NCBI RefSeq assembly: GCF_011039075.1
Contig: NZ_JAAKEG010000002.1
Location: 1 to 64,000 of the forward strand
Direction of reading: 5' to 3'
From: Adlercreutzia sp. ZJ304
Lineage (GTDB): Bacteria; Actinomycetota; Coriobacteriia; Coriobacteriales; Eggerthellaceae
DNA: 64,000 nt
Shown in pieces: positions 51,770-60,414 of the stretch (its first letter is position 1; the number at the start of each line of letters is the position of its first letter). Both the position numbers and the translations under genes were made by a program. Under the pieces are notes generated by a model, which saw only the letters and a list, made by a program, of their open reading frames with translations, did no database searches and was not told the origin of the DNA.

Positions 51770-53329
51770 TTAGTCTACCAACGGCAGCTTTACGATGAAA
51801 GCGGTGCCGCTGCTGCCCTCAGAGCTTTCTACTGTAATATCGCCACCGTGTTCGTGTGCAATTTCTTGCGCTATGGCAAGCCCCAGCCCGTAACCGCCTT
51901 TGCCCGACGTGCGGGCTTTGTCGGCACGATAGAAGCGGTCAAATACGTGGGGCAAATCTTCGCTAGGGATAGGTGCTCCGGTGTTGCGAACTGTTAGTTT
52001 TGCATCTTTACCGCGCGCAGTAGACAGAGTTACGTTTACGCTGCCGTTTTCGTTGGCGTATTTGCATGCGTTATCTATAAGCGTAGACACCATGCGCTGC
52101 AGTCTTGCCGGGTTGCCCAACACGTGCGTATTGGGTGCAAGTTCGCTTTCCAAAACAACACCGCGTTCAAACGCAACAGATTCAAATTGCAGCACTTCGG
52201 TTTCTACCAAATCGGTTAAATCGGTAGGAACATGAGGCATTTCGGCGCGCGTGGCATTTTCGGGGCGTGCTAAATCTAGCATGTCGTTCACCAGCTGCTG
52301 CATGCGTTTCGCTTCGGTTTGCGTGCTTTCTATCCATTGTGACTGCTCCGCTGCCGTGGCATCTGGCTGCGATTTCACAATAGCCATATTCGCCAAAATG
52401 ACTGTAAGGGGCGTTTTTAATTCGTGCGATGCGTCTGCCACAAATTGTGTCTGCTGATCCCATGCCTTTTGTGCCGGACGCAGCGCCCACCACGAAAAGA
52501 AAATGTTTATTACCAGAAATGCCAGCAAAACAGCTACGCCCACACCTACAAGCGTCCATGCAAGCGATTTCCACGTGTCTACGTTGCTTTCGTCGGCGTA
52601 TGCGATAAGCGTGCCGTTCGATGTTTCGCGGCGCTCGAAATAAAGACCCACATCTTCTAAAAGACCGCTATTTTCCGGATAAGCTAATGCCTCGGCGTTA
52701 GCTTGTAGAAGCAGCGAATGCGAAATTGATGCGCTGGCGTAATCTCCGAGGGCTGTATATACGCCGTCTGATTTCACTAGGTACACAGCTATAGGGATTA
52801 TCATTTCGTCGCGCGTGCCTATTTCGGGCATTGATATTTGCGATTGGGAATTTTCGCCAATAGTTGTGTTGGGCTGATTTTGCTGAGTTTGCTGATCTTG
52901 AGCGCTTCCGGCTGCAGATGCGGCTGCAGATGCAGACGTAGATTCAGGCGCGGGCTCTTGTTGTTGGGCATCGGGCACATATGCAGTTTCTGTTTGATTT
53001 TCCGGCTGCGCTTCTGCAGAATTTGCGTTCGCCACTTCGCTGGAAGCTGCATTTTCCGCGTTCGCTGTGTCTGCTAAGTTTTCATCTGCGGCTGCAATCG
53101 CATCTGCACCGTTAGCGTCCGACTCGCTTTTGCGCAGCGGAAACAGCTGCTCAATCTGACTGGCTGTAGGGCTTTGCGCCTGATTCAGCGTGAATGTGAG
53201 CTCTTCGTATAAATCGTGCACGCGCGACTGGTAGTCGATATAGCAAATAGCACCAAACGCCGCCGTAAGCACCACGGCGGCAAGCACCATGTTCAAAAAT
53301 ATGAAGCGAAGACGTAGCCGTTTAAGCAT
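51770..53329 (-). CDS. Sensor histidine kinase with low-complexity ectodomain
   Basis: A 519-residue membrane kinase. Helix 1 (residues about 12-30), an extracytoplasmic region of about 220 residues, helix 2 (about 258-280), then HisKA with FVADASHELKTPLTVIL (phosphoacceptor H302), N-box TLIDNACKYANENG, and G boxes FDRFYRADKARTSGKGGYGLG. The ectodomain has an unusual low-complexity stretch rich in Ala, Gln, Asn and Glu (about residues 70-165) before a folded part. Located 3 nt after the response regulator; partner of it. Confidence 0.92.
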   Translation of the reverse strand: MLKRLRLRFIFLNMVLAAVVLTAAFGAICYIDYQSRVHDLYEELTFTLNQAQSPTASQIEQLFPLRKSESDANGADAIAAADENLADTANAENAASSEVANANSAEAQPENQTETAYVPDAQQQEPAPESTSASAAASAAGSAQDQQTQQNQPNTTIGENSQSQISMPEIGTRDEMIIPIAVYLVKSDGVYTALGDYASASISHSLLLQANAEALAYPENSGLLEDVGLYFERRETSNGTLIAYADESNVDTWKSLAWTLVGVGVAVLLAFLVINIFFSWWALRPAQKAWDQQTQFVADASHELKTPLTVILANMAIVKSQPDATAAEQSQWIESTQTEAKRMQQLVNDMLDLARPENATRAEMPHVPTDLTDLVETEVLQFESVAFERGVVLESELAPNTHVLGNPARLQRMVSTLIDNACKYANENGSVNVTLSTARGKDAKLTVRNTGAPIPSEDLPHVFDRFYRADKARTSGKGGYGLGLAIAQEIAHEHGGDITVESSEGSSGTAFIVKLPLVD

Positions 53330-53332
53330 AAG

Positions 53333-54034
53333 CTATGCCACATCGACATTGGCACCTTCAGCGGGTGCCACCACAAAGCGATAGCCGGCTTTGCGAATAG
53401 TTTCAATTTTGCATTGCGAGCCCACATGTGCAATTTTCTTCCGCAAAAACGATATATATGCCTCAACATTATTATCGCCAGCGCTAGAAGTTACGCCCCA
53501 TGCTTTATCTATTAGCGTGTCTTTTGAAATGACAGCACCCGGGCTGCTCATAAGTATTTTCAAAATGCTAAATTCTTTGAAGCTAAGTCGGATGGATTTT
53601 CCGCGGCACGACAAGTCGTAGCTTTCCAGCGAAAGCTGCAAATCACCGCAGTTCAGAAGCTCAAATTGCACTTCGCCCTGCCTGCGGGTAAGTGCGCGAA
53701 GGTGCGCCATAAGTTCAGCCGGGCTGAAAGGCTTAGTCATGTAATCGTCTGCGCCGGAATCGAGTCCTGCTATTTTATCGGCAGTAGAATCGCGGGCGGT
53801 AAGCAAAATAATAGGCGTGTTTATCTGCTGACGGCGCAATTCAGACGTTACGGTAAAGCCGTCCATTTTCGGCAACATAACGTCAAGTATAACTACGTCG
53901 TAGCCGCCTGCTAGCGCATAGTTAAGCCCCGATTCTCCATCGTGCACTTTGTCTACGTCGTAGCCGTTATCTTTCAGTATCTTCTCAAGCGCTGCGGCCA
54001 GCGATTCGTCGTCTTCAACAATTAAAACGTGCAT
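53333..54034 (-). CDS. OmpR-family response regulator
   Basis: A 233-residue regulator: receiver domain MHVLIVEDDESLAAALEKIL with D51 in VVILDVMLPKMDG, T/K switch residues (LLTARD, MTKPFSPAEL), and a winged-helix DNA-binding domain (SLESYDLSCRGKSIRLSFKEF, EAYISFLRKKI, ETIRKAGYRFV). ATG 54034 starts exactly at the receiver; the upstream ATG 54073 is less likely. Upstream there is a palindrome 54086-54133 with direct-repeat-like CTTAAAAGTTCCTTAAAG, possibly autoregulatory. Confidence 0.94.
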   Translation of the reverse strand: MHVLIVEDDESLAAALEKILKDNGYDVDKVHDGESGLNYALAGGYDVVILDVMLPKMDGFTVTSELRRQQINTPIILLTARDSTADKIAGLDSGADDYMTKPFSPAELMAHLRALTRRQGEVQFELLNCGDLQLSLESYDLSCRGKSIRLSFKEFSILKILMSSPGAVISKDTLIDKAWGVTSSAGDNNVEAYISFLRKKIAHVGSQCKIETIRKAGYRFVVAPAEGANVDVA

Positions 54035-54085
54035 AATACCTGCTTTCAGTGTTTTGTTAATTCTATACCGCACACAGTTCAGAAA

Positions 54086-54133
54086 CCTTAAAAGTTCCTT
54101 AAAGCTTATGTATTGTTTAAGGAACTTTTAAGG
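54086..54133. promoter_or_regulatory. Perfect 18-bp inverted repeat upstream of the two-component operon
   Basis: CCTTAAAAGTTCCTTAAA (54086-54103) and TTTAAGGAACTTTTAAGG (54116-54133) are exact complements separated by 12 nt. Each arm also contains a tandem (CCTTAAAAGTT-CCTTAAA), typical of OmpR-type binding sites. It could be an autoregulatory operator or a 3' end hairpin of the small leader frame. Confidence 0.65.
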
Positions 54134-54223
54134 ATTAGCGCGTAGTATTCCAAATGGTGTTTCCCAGCACCAGCGTGATGCGCAGTATGGCACATACACC
54201 CACGCCCTTGGGTTCATGCGCAT
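54128..54223 (-). CDS. Possible leader peptide of the two-component operon (31 residues)
   Basis: On the minus strand ATG 54223-54221 lies after AAAGGGAG with a 4-nt spacing and codes for MRMNPRAWVYVPYC and then ASRWCWETPFGI before stopping inside the 18-bp palindrome. It is rich in Trp and Cys and ends 94 bp before the regulator's start. A translated leader of an attenuation device is an inference; it could be a chance frame. No similarity is recognised. Confidence 0.3.
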   Translation of the reverse strand: MRMNPRAWVYVPYCASRWCWETPFGILRANP

Positions 54224-54229
54224 CACGCT
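54172..54229. repeat. Perfect 13-bp inverted repeat overlapping the small frame
   Basis: AGCGTGATGCGCA (54172-54184) and TGCGCATCACGCT (54217-54229) pair across 32 nt and include, on the minus strand, the candidate leader start codon. Could block leader translation when folded. Confidence 0.5.
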
Positions 54230-54270
54230 CCCTTTACATAAAAGCTTTTCCTCCTTGCTTTGTTTAATTG

Positions 54271-54302
54271 AAAGATGTCGCGACCTCCTTCGCGGCATCT
54301 TT
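54271..54302. repeat. Hairpin exposing an AAGGAGGT loop on the minus strand
   Basis: AAAGATGTCGCG (54271-54282) and CGCGGCATCTTT (54291-54302) form a 12-bp stem (one wobble). The 8-nt loop reads AAGGAGGT on the minus strand, a perfect Shine-Dalgarno. A second AAGGAGG at about 54252 is followed by an ATG-TAA minimal frame. Functional meaning unknown. Confidence 0.4.
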
Positions 54303-54601
54303 AGTGTATGTAGTGGTTCTCGCAGAAAAAATCACAAGATAATGTATATTCTCGTTCAAAATCTTTGCATGTATTGTTACTATAGAAAAGGTCGCGGGCA
54401 AACACCGTATCAAACATTCTAGGCCCGCAGCTTTTTTCAAATTCGCATATTTACAGTAGAGGTTTTCCTAATAGCCAGTTCAGCTGCAAGGTGGCTAATG
54501 CGCGGTGGTTGCTCAAATAGCTTAGAAGCGCAAAGCGGCGCGTCCGCTAAAAAGAGTGTTGCTAGGTGCGTCTCAATTAAGAAGCGCGGTGCAGCTGCTA
54601 G
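54303..54601. other. Intergenic, no clear gene
   Basis: A stretch of about 300 bp between the two-component leader region and the MenE-MenC gene. I see no convincing coding frame or RNA; it must contain the promoter of the fusion gene. Confidence 0.3.
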
Positions 54602-57409
54602 ATGATAGATGTTTTTGAAAGCAGCGTTCGCATTAATCCTGAAAGCGTTTTCTTCACATTCATAGACGAAGAGAATGTCGAAACGGCATTCACATATCGC
54701 TTTACGCGCTTAGTGGCGGCAGCGCTGGCTAGGCGTTTGCAGTATTTGGGCGTGCGCGCGGGCGAAGTTGTGGCGGTCGATTTGCCCAATAGCCCCGAAT
54801 TCGTCTTTTTTGCGTTGGCGTGCGCCTATGGCGGCTTTACGCTAATGCCCCTTAACCACCAAGCTTCTTCTAGCGAAAAACTAAGCCGCATTATGGAAGC
54901 GCAGCGAGGCGGCTTGCGCGTAGCGTGCCAAATAGACACAGAGCGCGCTAGACAGCTTGTAGGGCGTGCTCGGCAGGCTTTTGCTGACGAATGCGACGTA
55001 ATAGCTAGCATTGTTGGCAACTTGCGCCGAGAACGCGCCATTATGGGTGCGAGGCAAGATCTTGTGCACGATACGGTACATTTTGCAGAGCGTGCCGCGC
55101 ATCTGTTTAGCGGCAATACTCGTGAAGGCATAATAGTTACAGCTGGTGTAAAAAGTCGGGCAAAATTAGTGATGCTTTCGTGGGTGAAGCTGGCTGCTGC
55201 GTCTCGGGCGCTAAGTCGTGCGCTTGAAAACGATATGGCGGCATGGCAAGACAGGGCAACACAGGGCTCTTTAACTGCAATAGGCGGCAGCGCTCAGTTA
55301 TGGCAGCTTTGCACTCCAATGTATAACATTGACGGCTTCCAGACCTTAGTGCGCGCGGTGTACAGCATGTGCCCTCTGCGAATTTATGCGCATTTCGACC
55401 CAGAGCAGATACTCTACGATGTTCATACAAGCGGCGCTACGCACATTTGCGTATACGATCAAATGCTTCAAGATTTACTCACAGTTGAAGAATGGCGTTT
55501 GGAATTAGACTCTTCGGTGAAAAGCCGTCTGTCTGCATACCGATGCGTGCTGCTGGCAAATCGGACAGTTAACCCGCATACAATAGAGCGCAGTTGTGAA
55601 GTAAATGCACGCATATTCGTTAGTTACGGCATGGCGGAAACAGCGGGATCTATTGCTTGCGCCTGCGCTACATCAGATTTTCGCGGGGCGCTGCGGCTGC
55701 TTGATGGCTACGACGTTCGCATAATAGACGAGCAGCCTACAGGTTTTGGCAGCCTTGCGGTGCGTGGTCATGGCGTTTTCAATGGTTACATAGGCGCAAA
55801 CACCGCTTTTACGGCAGATAGGTATTTCATAACGGGCGATATAGCCGCTTTTTCTGAAGGTTGCATTTATGTGAAAAACCGCAGCATGAGCATATTTATG
55901 AACGGTGGTGCCAGCATATATCCGGCTGAAATTGCCGAAGTGCTATTGCATGTTCCGGGCGTAACAGCTGCGCATGTGTTTGCCGTAGAGGCGCAAGGCG
56001 CCGATTATGTGCCAGTTGCGGTTGTGGAATGCCCCGACAATAGCTGTTCGCTCGATTTTATACGAAACACAATGTCTCCTTGGCTTTCCCCGCAAAGCAT
56101 TCCGCAAGAAATGCTGATAGTGCATAACATGCCGCGCAAATCGGACGGGCGAATAGACAGGCAGGCTGCCGAAGCTGCGTTTAATTCCAGATTGCAGGTG
56201 TGCGAAATTCATATGCACCACGTGCGCATAGAAATGACGCAGCCCATATCGCGCCACCGTTTTCGCGAAGCTGTAATTATAGAAGTGGTGGATAGCTGCG
56301 GTAGGCGTGGCTTAGGGGAATGTCCGTCGCTTGCCGTGGAATGGGTGGGGCGCAAATCGCTTGCTGAAGATACGAAGGCTATCAGAGATGTTTTGGCACC
56401 ATGTTTACTGGAAAATACATTCAGCCACCCGCGCGAAGCGTATGCAGCTATGGCGGCTTTGCCCGGCGCGCGCAACGCGCCTATGGCGCTAAACGCACTG
56501 GAAAACGCAATGTGGGATTTGTATGGGCATGTAACAAAGCAGCCTTTGTGGCAGCTTATTAATAAGGAATACGCCCGTATATGGGAAAGTTTTGGCACGT
56601 TAGCGCAACTGTCAAGTTTTCCGCGCGTTGCCGAGGTGCAAGGTTCGCAGGTTATGGTAAGCGCAGGCGCGGTTATAGAAACTGCGCCTACTCCAGTTGT
56701 TATGCAGAACGCTACACAGGCGGTGCGTGCAGGTTACAAGCGCCTTAAAATAAAGATATCGCCTGATGGCGGGCTGGCATCAGTGCATGCTGTACGGCGG
56801 GCATTTCCCGATATGCTTATAACGCTAGATGCAAATCGTAGCTTTCGCAACGATCAAGTGAAAGAGCTGCACCAGTTAGATAGCTTGAATATCGGCTGGA
56901 TAGAAGAGCCGTTCGATGTTAGTGGTGCTTCCACGAAGCTAAGGCGCGATCATTTGGCGAATTTAGCATTTATGCAGTCAAAGTTGGATACGCCTCTTTG
57001 CGTTGACGAAGCTTATTCCGATGCAAAACAGGCGAATCGCATCTTGCAATTCCCCGACATTCGATGCATCGCTATAAAAGTGGCAAAATTTGGTGGCATA
57101 ACGCCGGCGTTGGCATTTATAGCGCATGCCAAATCTAAAGGGTGCGTGGTTTGGATGGGCGGCATGCACGACACCGGCATAATGCGCCGTGTTAGCGCTG
57201 CTTTTGAGACGCTGCCCGATATGGTAATTCCGGGAGATATTGGCTCAACCTCGCGCTATTTAACATGCGATATAACCACGCCGCCTTACGCCGCCACGCG
57301 CGGGCTAGTGCTGTTGAATGGCGATGGTTTTGAATACGGCTTGGGTTGCACGCTTAATCGATCGGTGCTTAGCCAAGTGGAGGTTAACAGTATCGTCTTG
57401 CGTCTATAA
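54602..57409 (+). CDS. MenE-MenC fusion: acyl-CoA ligase-like (degenerate) plus o-succinylbenzoate synthase
   Basis: A 935-residue protein. The N-terminal half is an AMP-binding domain of the OSB-CoA ligase type (FTYRFTRLVAAALARRLQYL, FVSYGMAETAGSIAC, YFITGDIA, VKNRSMSIFMNGGASIYP), but the Gly/Ser/Thr-rich P-loop that should read like STSGTTGKPK is IIVTAGVKSRAKLVMLS, and the catalytic Lys of the A10 motif is Arg517 (GRIDRQ), so adenylation may be lost. The C-terminal half is an enolase-superfamily o-succinylbenzoate synthase with K716-x-K718, D743-A-N745, E768, D802-E803 and K826 all present. Both are steps of menaquinone synthesis, in which MenC precedes MenE. I have not seen this fusion described; whether it is one is inference from the frame. 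Confidence 0.85.
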   Translation: MIDVFESSVRINPESVFFTFIDEENVETAFTYRFTRLVAAALARRLQYLGVRAGEVVAVDLPNSPEFVFFALACAYGGFTLMPLNHQASSSEKLSRIMEAQRGGLRVACQIDTERARQLVGRARQAFADECDVIASIVGNLRRERAIMGARQDLVHDTVHFAERAAHLFSGNTREGIIVTAGVKSRAKLVMLSWVKLAAASRALSRALENDMAAWQDRATQGSLTAIGGSAQLWQLCTPMYNIDGFQTLVRAVYSMCPLRIYAHFDPEQILYDVHTSGATHICVYDQMLQDLLTVEEWRLELDSSVKSRLSAYRCVLLANRTVNPHTIERSCEVNARIFVSYGMAETAGSIACACATSDFRGALRLLDGYDVRIIDEQPTGFGSLAVRGHGVFNGYIGANTAFTADRYFITGDIAAFSEGCIYVKNRSMSIFMNGGASIYPAEIAEVLLHVPGVTAAHVFAVEAQGADYVPVAVVECPDNSCSLDFIRNTMSPWLSPQSIPQEMLIVHNMPRKSDGRIDRQAAEAAFNSRLQVCEIHMHHVRIEMTQPISRHRFREAVIIEVVDSCGRRGLGECPSLAVEWVGRKSLAEDTKAIRDVLAPCLLENTFSHPREAYAAMAALPGARNAPMALNALENAMWDLYGHVTKQPLWQLINKEYARIWESFGTLAQLSSFPRVAEVQGSQVMVSAGAVIETAPTPVVMQNATQAVRAGYKRLKIKISPDGGLASVHAVRRAFPDMLITLDANRSFRNDQVKELHQLDSLNIGWIEEPFDVSGASTKLRRDHLANLAFMQSKLDTPLCVDEAYSDAKQANRILQFPDIRCIAIKVAKFGGITPALAFIAHAKSKGCVVWMGGMHDTGIMRRVSAAFETLPDMVIPGDIGSTSRYLTCDITTPPYAATRGLVLLNGDGFEYGLGCTLNRSVLSQVEVNSIVLRL

Positions 57410-57433
57410 TAAGTATGCAAGAGGTGAATAAAG

Positions 57434-59362
57434 ATGGGTCTTACAAGAAAACAATGGTTCATGCTTATAGCGCTTGTTGTGGGCACGTTCGTAACAGTGC
57501 TTAATCAGACGCTTATTACGCCAGCACTACCTTCAATAATGACAGAGATGGGAATAGATGCTCCTACGGGTCAGTGGCTAACTACAGGCTTTACGCTTGT
57601 GAATGCCATAATGATTCCAATAACGGCTTATTTGCAAGATCGTTTTTCGACACGGCGGCTGTTCCTCTTTTCTATGATTGTGTTTGCTGTTGGAACGGCG
57701 CTGTGTGGCTGGGCACCGAATTTTCCAGTGCTGTTGGGCGGGCGCTTGGTACAAGCTGCAGGCGCGGGCATTCTAATGCCGCTATCTATGACGGTGCTGC
57801 TAGTTACGTTTCCCATAGAGCGCCGCGGCAGCGCTATGGGCATATTCGGATTGGTTATTGCGTTTGCCCCAGCCATTGGTCCAACAGTTGCCGGCATTGT
57901 AATCGATATAGCCGATTGGCACATTATGTTTGTCGGCATATTGGTTTTGGTGATGTTGGTAATCGTAGCGTCAATTTTCCTTATGGAGGGTCGTCCGCCT
58001 GCCAATAAAGGCGATTCTGCGCTTGATCCTTTGTCGCTTATTCTTTCTACGGCGGGCTTTGGCGGTCTGTTATATGGATTCAGTGTATTTGGCTCCAGCG
58101 GGCTAAACGCCATATCGGTTGCTATAACTGCGGTGGGAATAATATGCGTAGTGTGGTTCTTCGTTCGGCAGACGAAACTTGATGTGCCTATGCTGCGCGT
58201 GAAAGTACTGGCTAATCGGAAGTTTCTTATAGCAACCATAATTGGAATGTTGGTGCAAGGTTCGCTTTTAGCTGCGGGCATTCTGATGCCAATTTATGTG
58301 CAAACGCTTATGGGATATTCAGCCACTATGTCTGGTTTGGTGCTAATGCCAGGCGCTATTCTAATGGGCATAATGAATCCCGTTGCGGGCAAACTGTTCG
58401 ACAAGCACGGACCGCGCATGTTGGGCATTGTGGGAATGGTGCTGCTGTTCATAACCACTATAGGCTTTGGGTTGCTTACGCTTGAGAGCAGCCTTGTTTA
58501 CATAACATTGCTATATATGGTCCGCATGGTAAGTATGGCGCTAGTGAACATGCCCATAACTACATGGGGAATGAATGCGCTAGACACTAGGTATATAAAT
58601 CATGGTACAAGTGTGAATAACACGTTGCGCCAAGTGGCTGGCTCTATCGGTACCGCAATGGTAATTTCTGTGTCGGCAATGGTTACTAATGCTTCGCAAT
58701 CTGCGGTTGGCAGTACGCAAGCTAACATGTATGGCATCAACATTGCTTTTATGGCGTGCGCATTGCTTGTGCTTATAGGGCTTGTACTTACTGTAATTTT
58801 TGTAAAAGGGAAGCCCGGCGAAACTGCTCCGGTCGGTGTTGAAGACGAGGAAAAGGCGGCGACTTCTCAAAAGGGCACGGCAGTTTTGCGCGACCTAATG
58901 AAGCGCGATGTGTTCACACTTCCGTCTAATGCCACCGTGCAGCAGGCTGTGCAGCTGTTTATAGACAAGGGGATAAGCGCGTGCCCAATCATTGACGAAA
59001 ACGGTCAGGCAGCAGGGTTTATATCCGATGGCGACATACTCAAACAGCTTTCGCGGCGCAGCGGCAGCTATATCGATCCAATTGTGCTGATAGCAATGTC
59101 GGCAACCGACGAGTCTACATACAGCGACAAACTGCAAAAAGTGATGCAGCTGCCGGTTAGTGCCGTGGGCGTGCGCGAATCTATAAGCGTGAATGTGCAT
59201 GCCGACCTTGAAGAAGTTTGTCGCGTGTTATCGCAAAATCATTTGAAAAAAGTGCCGGTTTTAGAAGACGGGCACATAGTTGGCATTATCAACAGAAGCG
59301 ACATAACGCGCTATTCAATGGAAGAATACGTCCGGTCGGTTTTACCTAGTGAAGAGCAGTGA
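57434..59362 (+). CDS. MFS (DHA2) exporter with C-terminal CBS domains
   Basis: A 642-residue protein. Residues 1-460 are a 14-helix EmrB/QacA-type multidrug transporter (VLNQTLITPALPSIM, WLTTGFTLVNAIMIP, LGGRLVQAAGAGILMPLSM with motif A/B-like RLFLFS). After a linker with Glu/Lys (about 470-480) follow two CBS motifs (VLRDLMKRDVFTLPSNATVQ, ISACPIIDENGQAAGFISDG, then CRVLSQNHLKKVPVLEDGH and IVGIINRSDITRYS). CBS pairs sense adenine nucleotides and are seldom seen on MFS exporters, so energy-state gating is inferred. ATG 57434 follows AAGAGGTGAA; begins 25 bp after the MenE-MenC gene and probably shares its transcript. Confidence 0.9.
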   Translation: MGLTRKQWFMLIALVVGTFVTVLNQTLITPALPSIMTEMGIDAPTGQWLTTGFTLVNAIMIPITAYLQDRFSTRRLFLFSMIVFAVGTALCGWAPNFPVLLGGRLVQAAGAGILMPLSMTVLLVTFPIERRGSAMGIFGLVIAFAPAIGPTVAGIVIDIADWHIMFVGILVLVMLVIVASIFLMEGRPPANKGDSALDPLSLILSTAGFGGLLYGFSVFGSSGLNAISVAITAVGIICVVWFFVRQTKLDVPMLRVKVLANRKFLIATIIGMLVQGSLLAAGILMPIYVQTLMGYSATMSGLVLMPGAILMGIMNPVAGKLFDKHGPRMLGIVGMVLLFITTIGFGLLTLESSLVYITLLYMVRMVSMALVNMPITTWGMNALDTRYINHGTSVNNTLRQVAGSIGTAMVISVSAMVTNASQSAVGSTQANMYGINIAFMACALLVLIGLVLTVIFVKGKPGETAPVGVEDEEKAATSQKGTAVLRDLMKRDVFTLPSNATVQQAVQLFIDKGISACPIIDENGQAAGFISDGDILKQLSRRSGSYIDPIVLIAMSATDESTYSDKLQKVMQLPVSAVGVRESISVNVHADLEEVCRVLSQNHLKKVPVLEDGHIVGIINRSDITRYSMEEYVRSVLPSEEQ

Positions 59363-59386
59363 AATGTTTGATTACGGTTGAGAAAA

Positions 59387-59470
59387 TGGTGCCCGGGGTG
59401 GGAGTCGAACCCACACACCCGAAGGTAGAGGTTTTTGAGACCTCCGCGTCTGCCATTCCGCCACCCGGGC
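59387..59470 (-). tRNA. tRNA-Leu (anticodon CAA)
   Basis: On the minus strand the acceptor stem GCCCGGG/CCCGGGC, D-arm GCGGAATGGCAGACGC, anticodon stem GAGGT/ACCTC with loop CTCAAAA (anticodon CAA), a long variable arm, and T-arm GTGGGTTCGACTCCCAC are all intact. The discriminator A and CCA (59387-59389) are encoded. The long variable arm is as expected for a class II Leu tRNA. It decodes UUG. Confidence 0.96.
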
Positions 59471-59562
59471 CCAACAAATAAGAATCAGCCTTGTAAGCTG
59501 AACACTTATCGAGTATAGCGTAAAAGTGTCACGTTTTCTCGGTGAACGGTCTGTTTGTGCAT

Positions 59563-59568
59563 TATAAT
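59563..59568 (+). promoter_or_regulatory. -10 element before the LytTR regulator
   Basis: TATAAT at 59563-59568, followed by about 42 nt to the GTG start and GGGAG. No strong -35 is visible. Because it lies between the earlier in-frame start (59542) and the gene, it argues for the later start codon. Confidence 0.5.
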
Positions 59569-59610
59569 AGTGTAACTGTCAAAACGAAAGACGTTAGTGG
59601 GAGTAACCAA

Positions 59611-60324
59611 GTGTTGAAAGCAATCATCGTAGATGACGAAGCGCCTGCGCGTTCTGAACTTAATTTTTTACTTGAGGAAGTAGGCGGTGTAGAAGTAGTT
59701 GCCGAAGCGGCTGGTGTGCGTGAGGCTATAGAAAAGCTAAAAGAGTATCCATGTGATGTCATGTTTCTTGATGTGAACATGCCTGAGGCTACAGGTCTTC
59801 AGTTGGCGGAAGCTCTCAAGCATTTAAAGTTCCCCCCAGCAGTTGTGTTTGTTACTGCTTACAGCGAACATGCGCTTGATGCATTCCAAGTGCATGCTAT
59901 CGATTATCTGGTGAAGCCGGTTGAAACCGAGCGTTTAGCGCAGGCTATAGCTCGCGTTCGTGAGCAGGTTGCGCTGCATGTACAGGCGCAAAAGAGCGAA
60001 CGCATTCCGGTTGAAAAGGGCGGCAAGAAAATTCTTATCGGTATCGACAAGATTCGTTTCGTTATGGCGCGTGACGATTATGCGTATTTACAGACCGACA
60101 CAGACCGTTACTTCAGCACGGTAAGTTTGGCGCAGCTTGAAAAGCGGCTAGATGGTCATGGGTTCTTCCGTGTACACAGGGGTTATTTGGTTAACCTAGC
60201 CATGGTGGAAGAAATTGAGTCGGTTTCTGGCGGCACGCTGCTGCTTATGCTGAATGGTGTTGACGAGAAAATTCCCGTTAGCCGTCGTCGCGTAAGCAAT
60301 TTGAAGAAAGCGCTCGGAATTTAG
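59611..60324 (+). CDS. LytTR-type response regulator
   Basis: A 237-residue regulator. Receiver domain VLKAIIVDDEAPARSELNFL with acceptor D54 (VMFLDVNMPEATG), T/K positions FVTAYSEHALD and LVKPVETE; C-terminal LytTR domain IRFVMARDDYAYLQTDTDR, GFFRVHRGYLVNLAMV and RRRVSNLKKALGI. It starts with GTG 59611 (GGGAG upstream) directly followed by TTG, an alternative. No kinase gene is adjacent, so it is an orphan of the AlgR/LytR type. Confidence 0.92.
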   Translation: MLKAIIVDDEAPARSELNFLLEEVGGVEVVAEAAGVREAIEKLKEYPCDVMFLDVNMPEATGLQLAEALKHLKFPPAVVFVTAYSEHALDAFQVHAIDYLVKPVETERLAQAIARVREQVALHVQAQKSERIPVEKGGKKILIGIDKIRFVMARDDYAYLQTDTDRYFSTVSLAQLEKRLDGHGFFRVHRGYLVNLAMVEEIESVSGGTLLLMLNGVDEKIPVSRRRVSNLKKALGI

Positions 60325-60380
60325 GCAAGTTGCGCGTTTGCATCTTTGCGTCAAACGTTGCTAGGAAATTTTGTTACTTA

Positions 60381-60414
60381 TCGAGCGATTAGCCCATTAA
60401 GATTAATCGCTCGA
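60381..60414. terminator. Bidirectional terminator between convergent genes
   Basis: TCGAGCGATTA (60381-60391) pairs exactly with TAATCGCTCGA (60404-60414) followed by TTTTTC on the plus strand. It stops the LytTR transcript and overlaps the last codons of the HlyC-type gene. Confidence 0.75.

Noticed and set aside
54216-54422. Plus-strand frame of 68 residues in the two-component leader region
   Set aside because: No ribosome site, no similarity, and it runs through hairpins; probably a chance frame.
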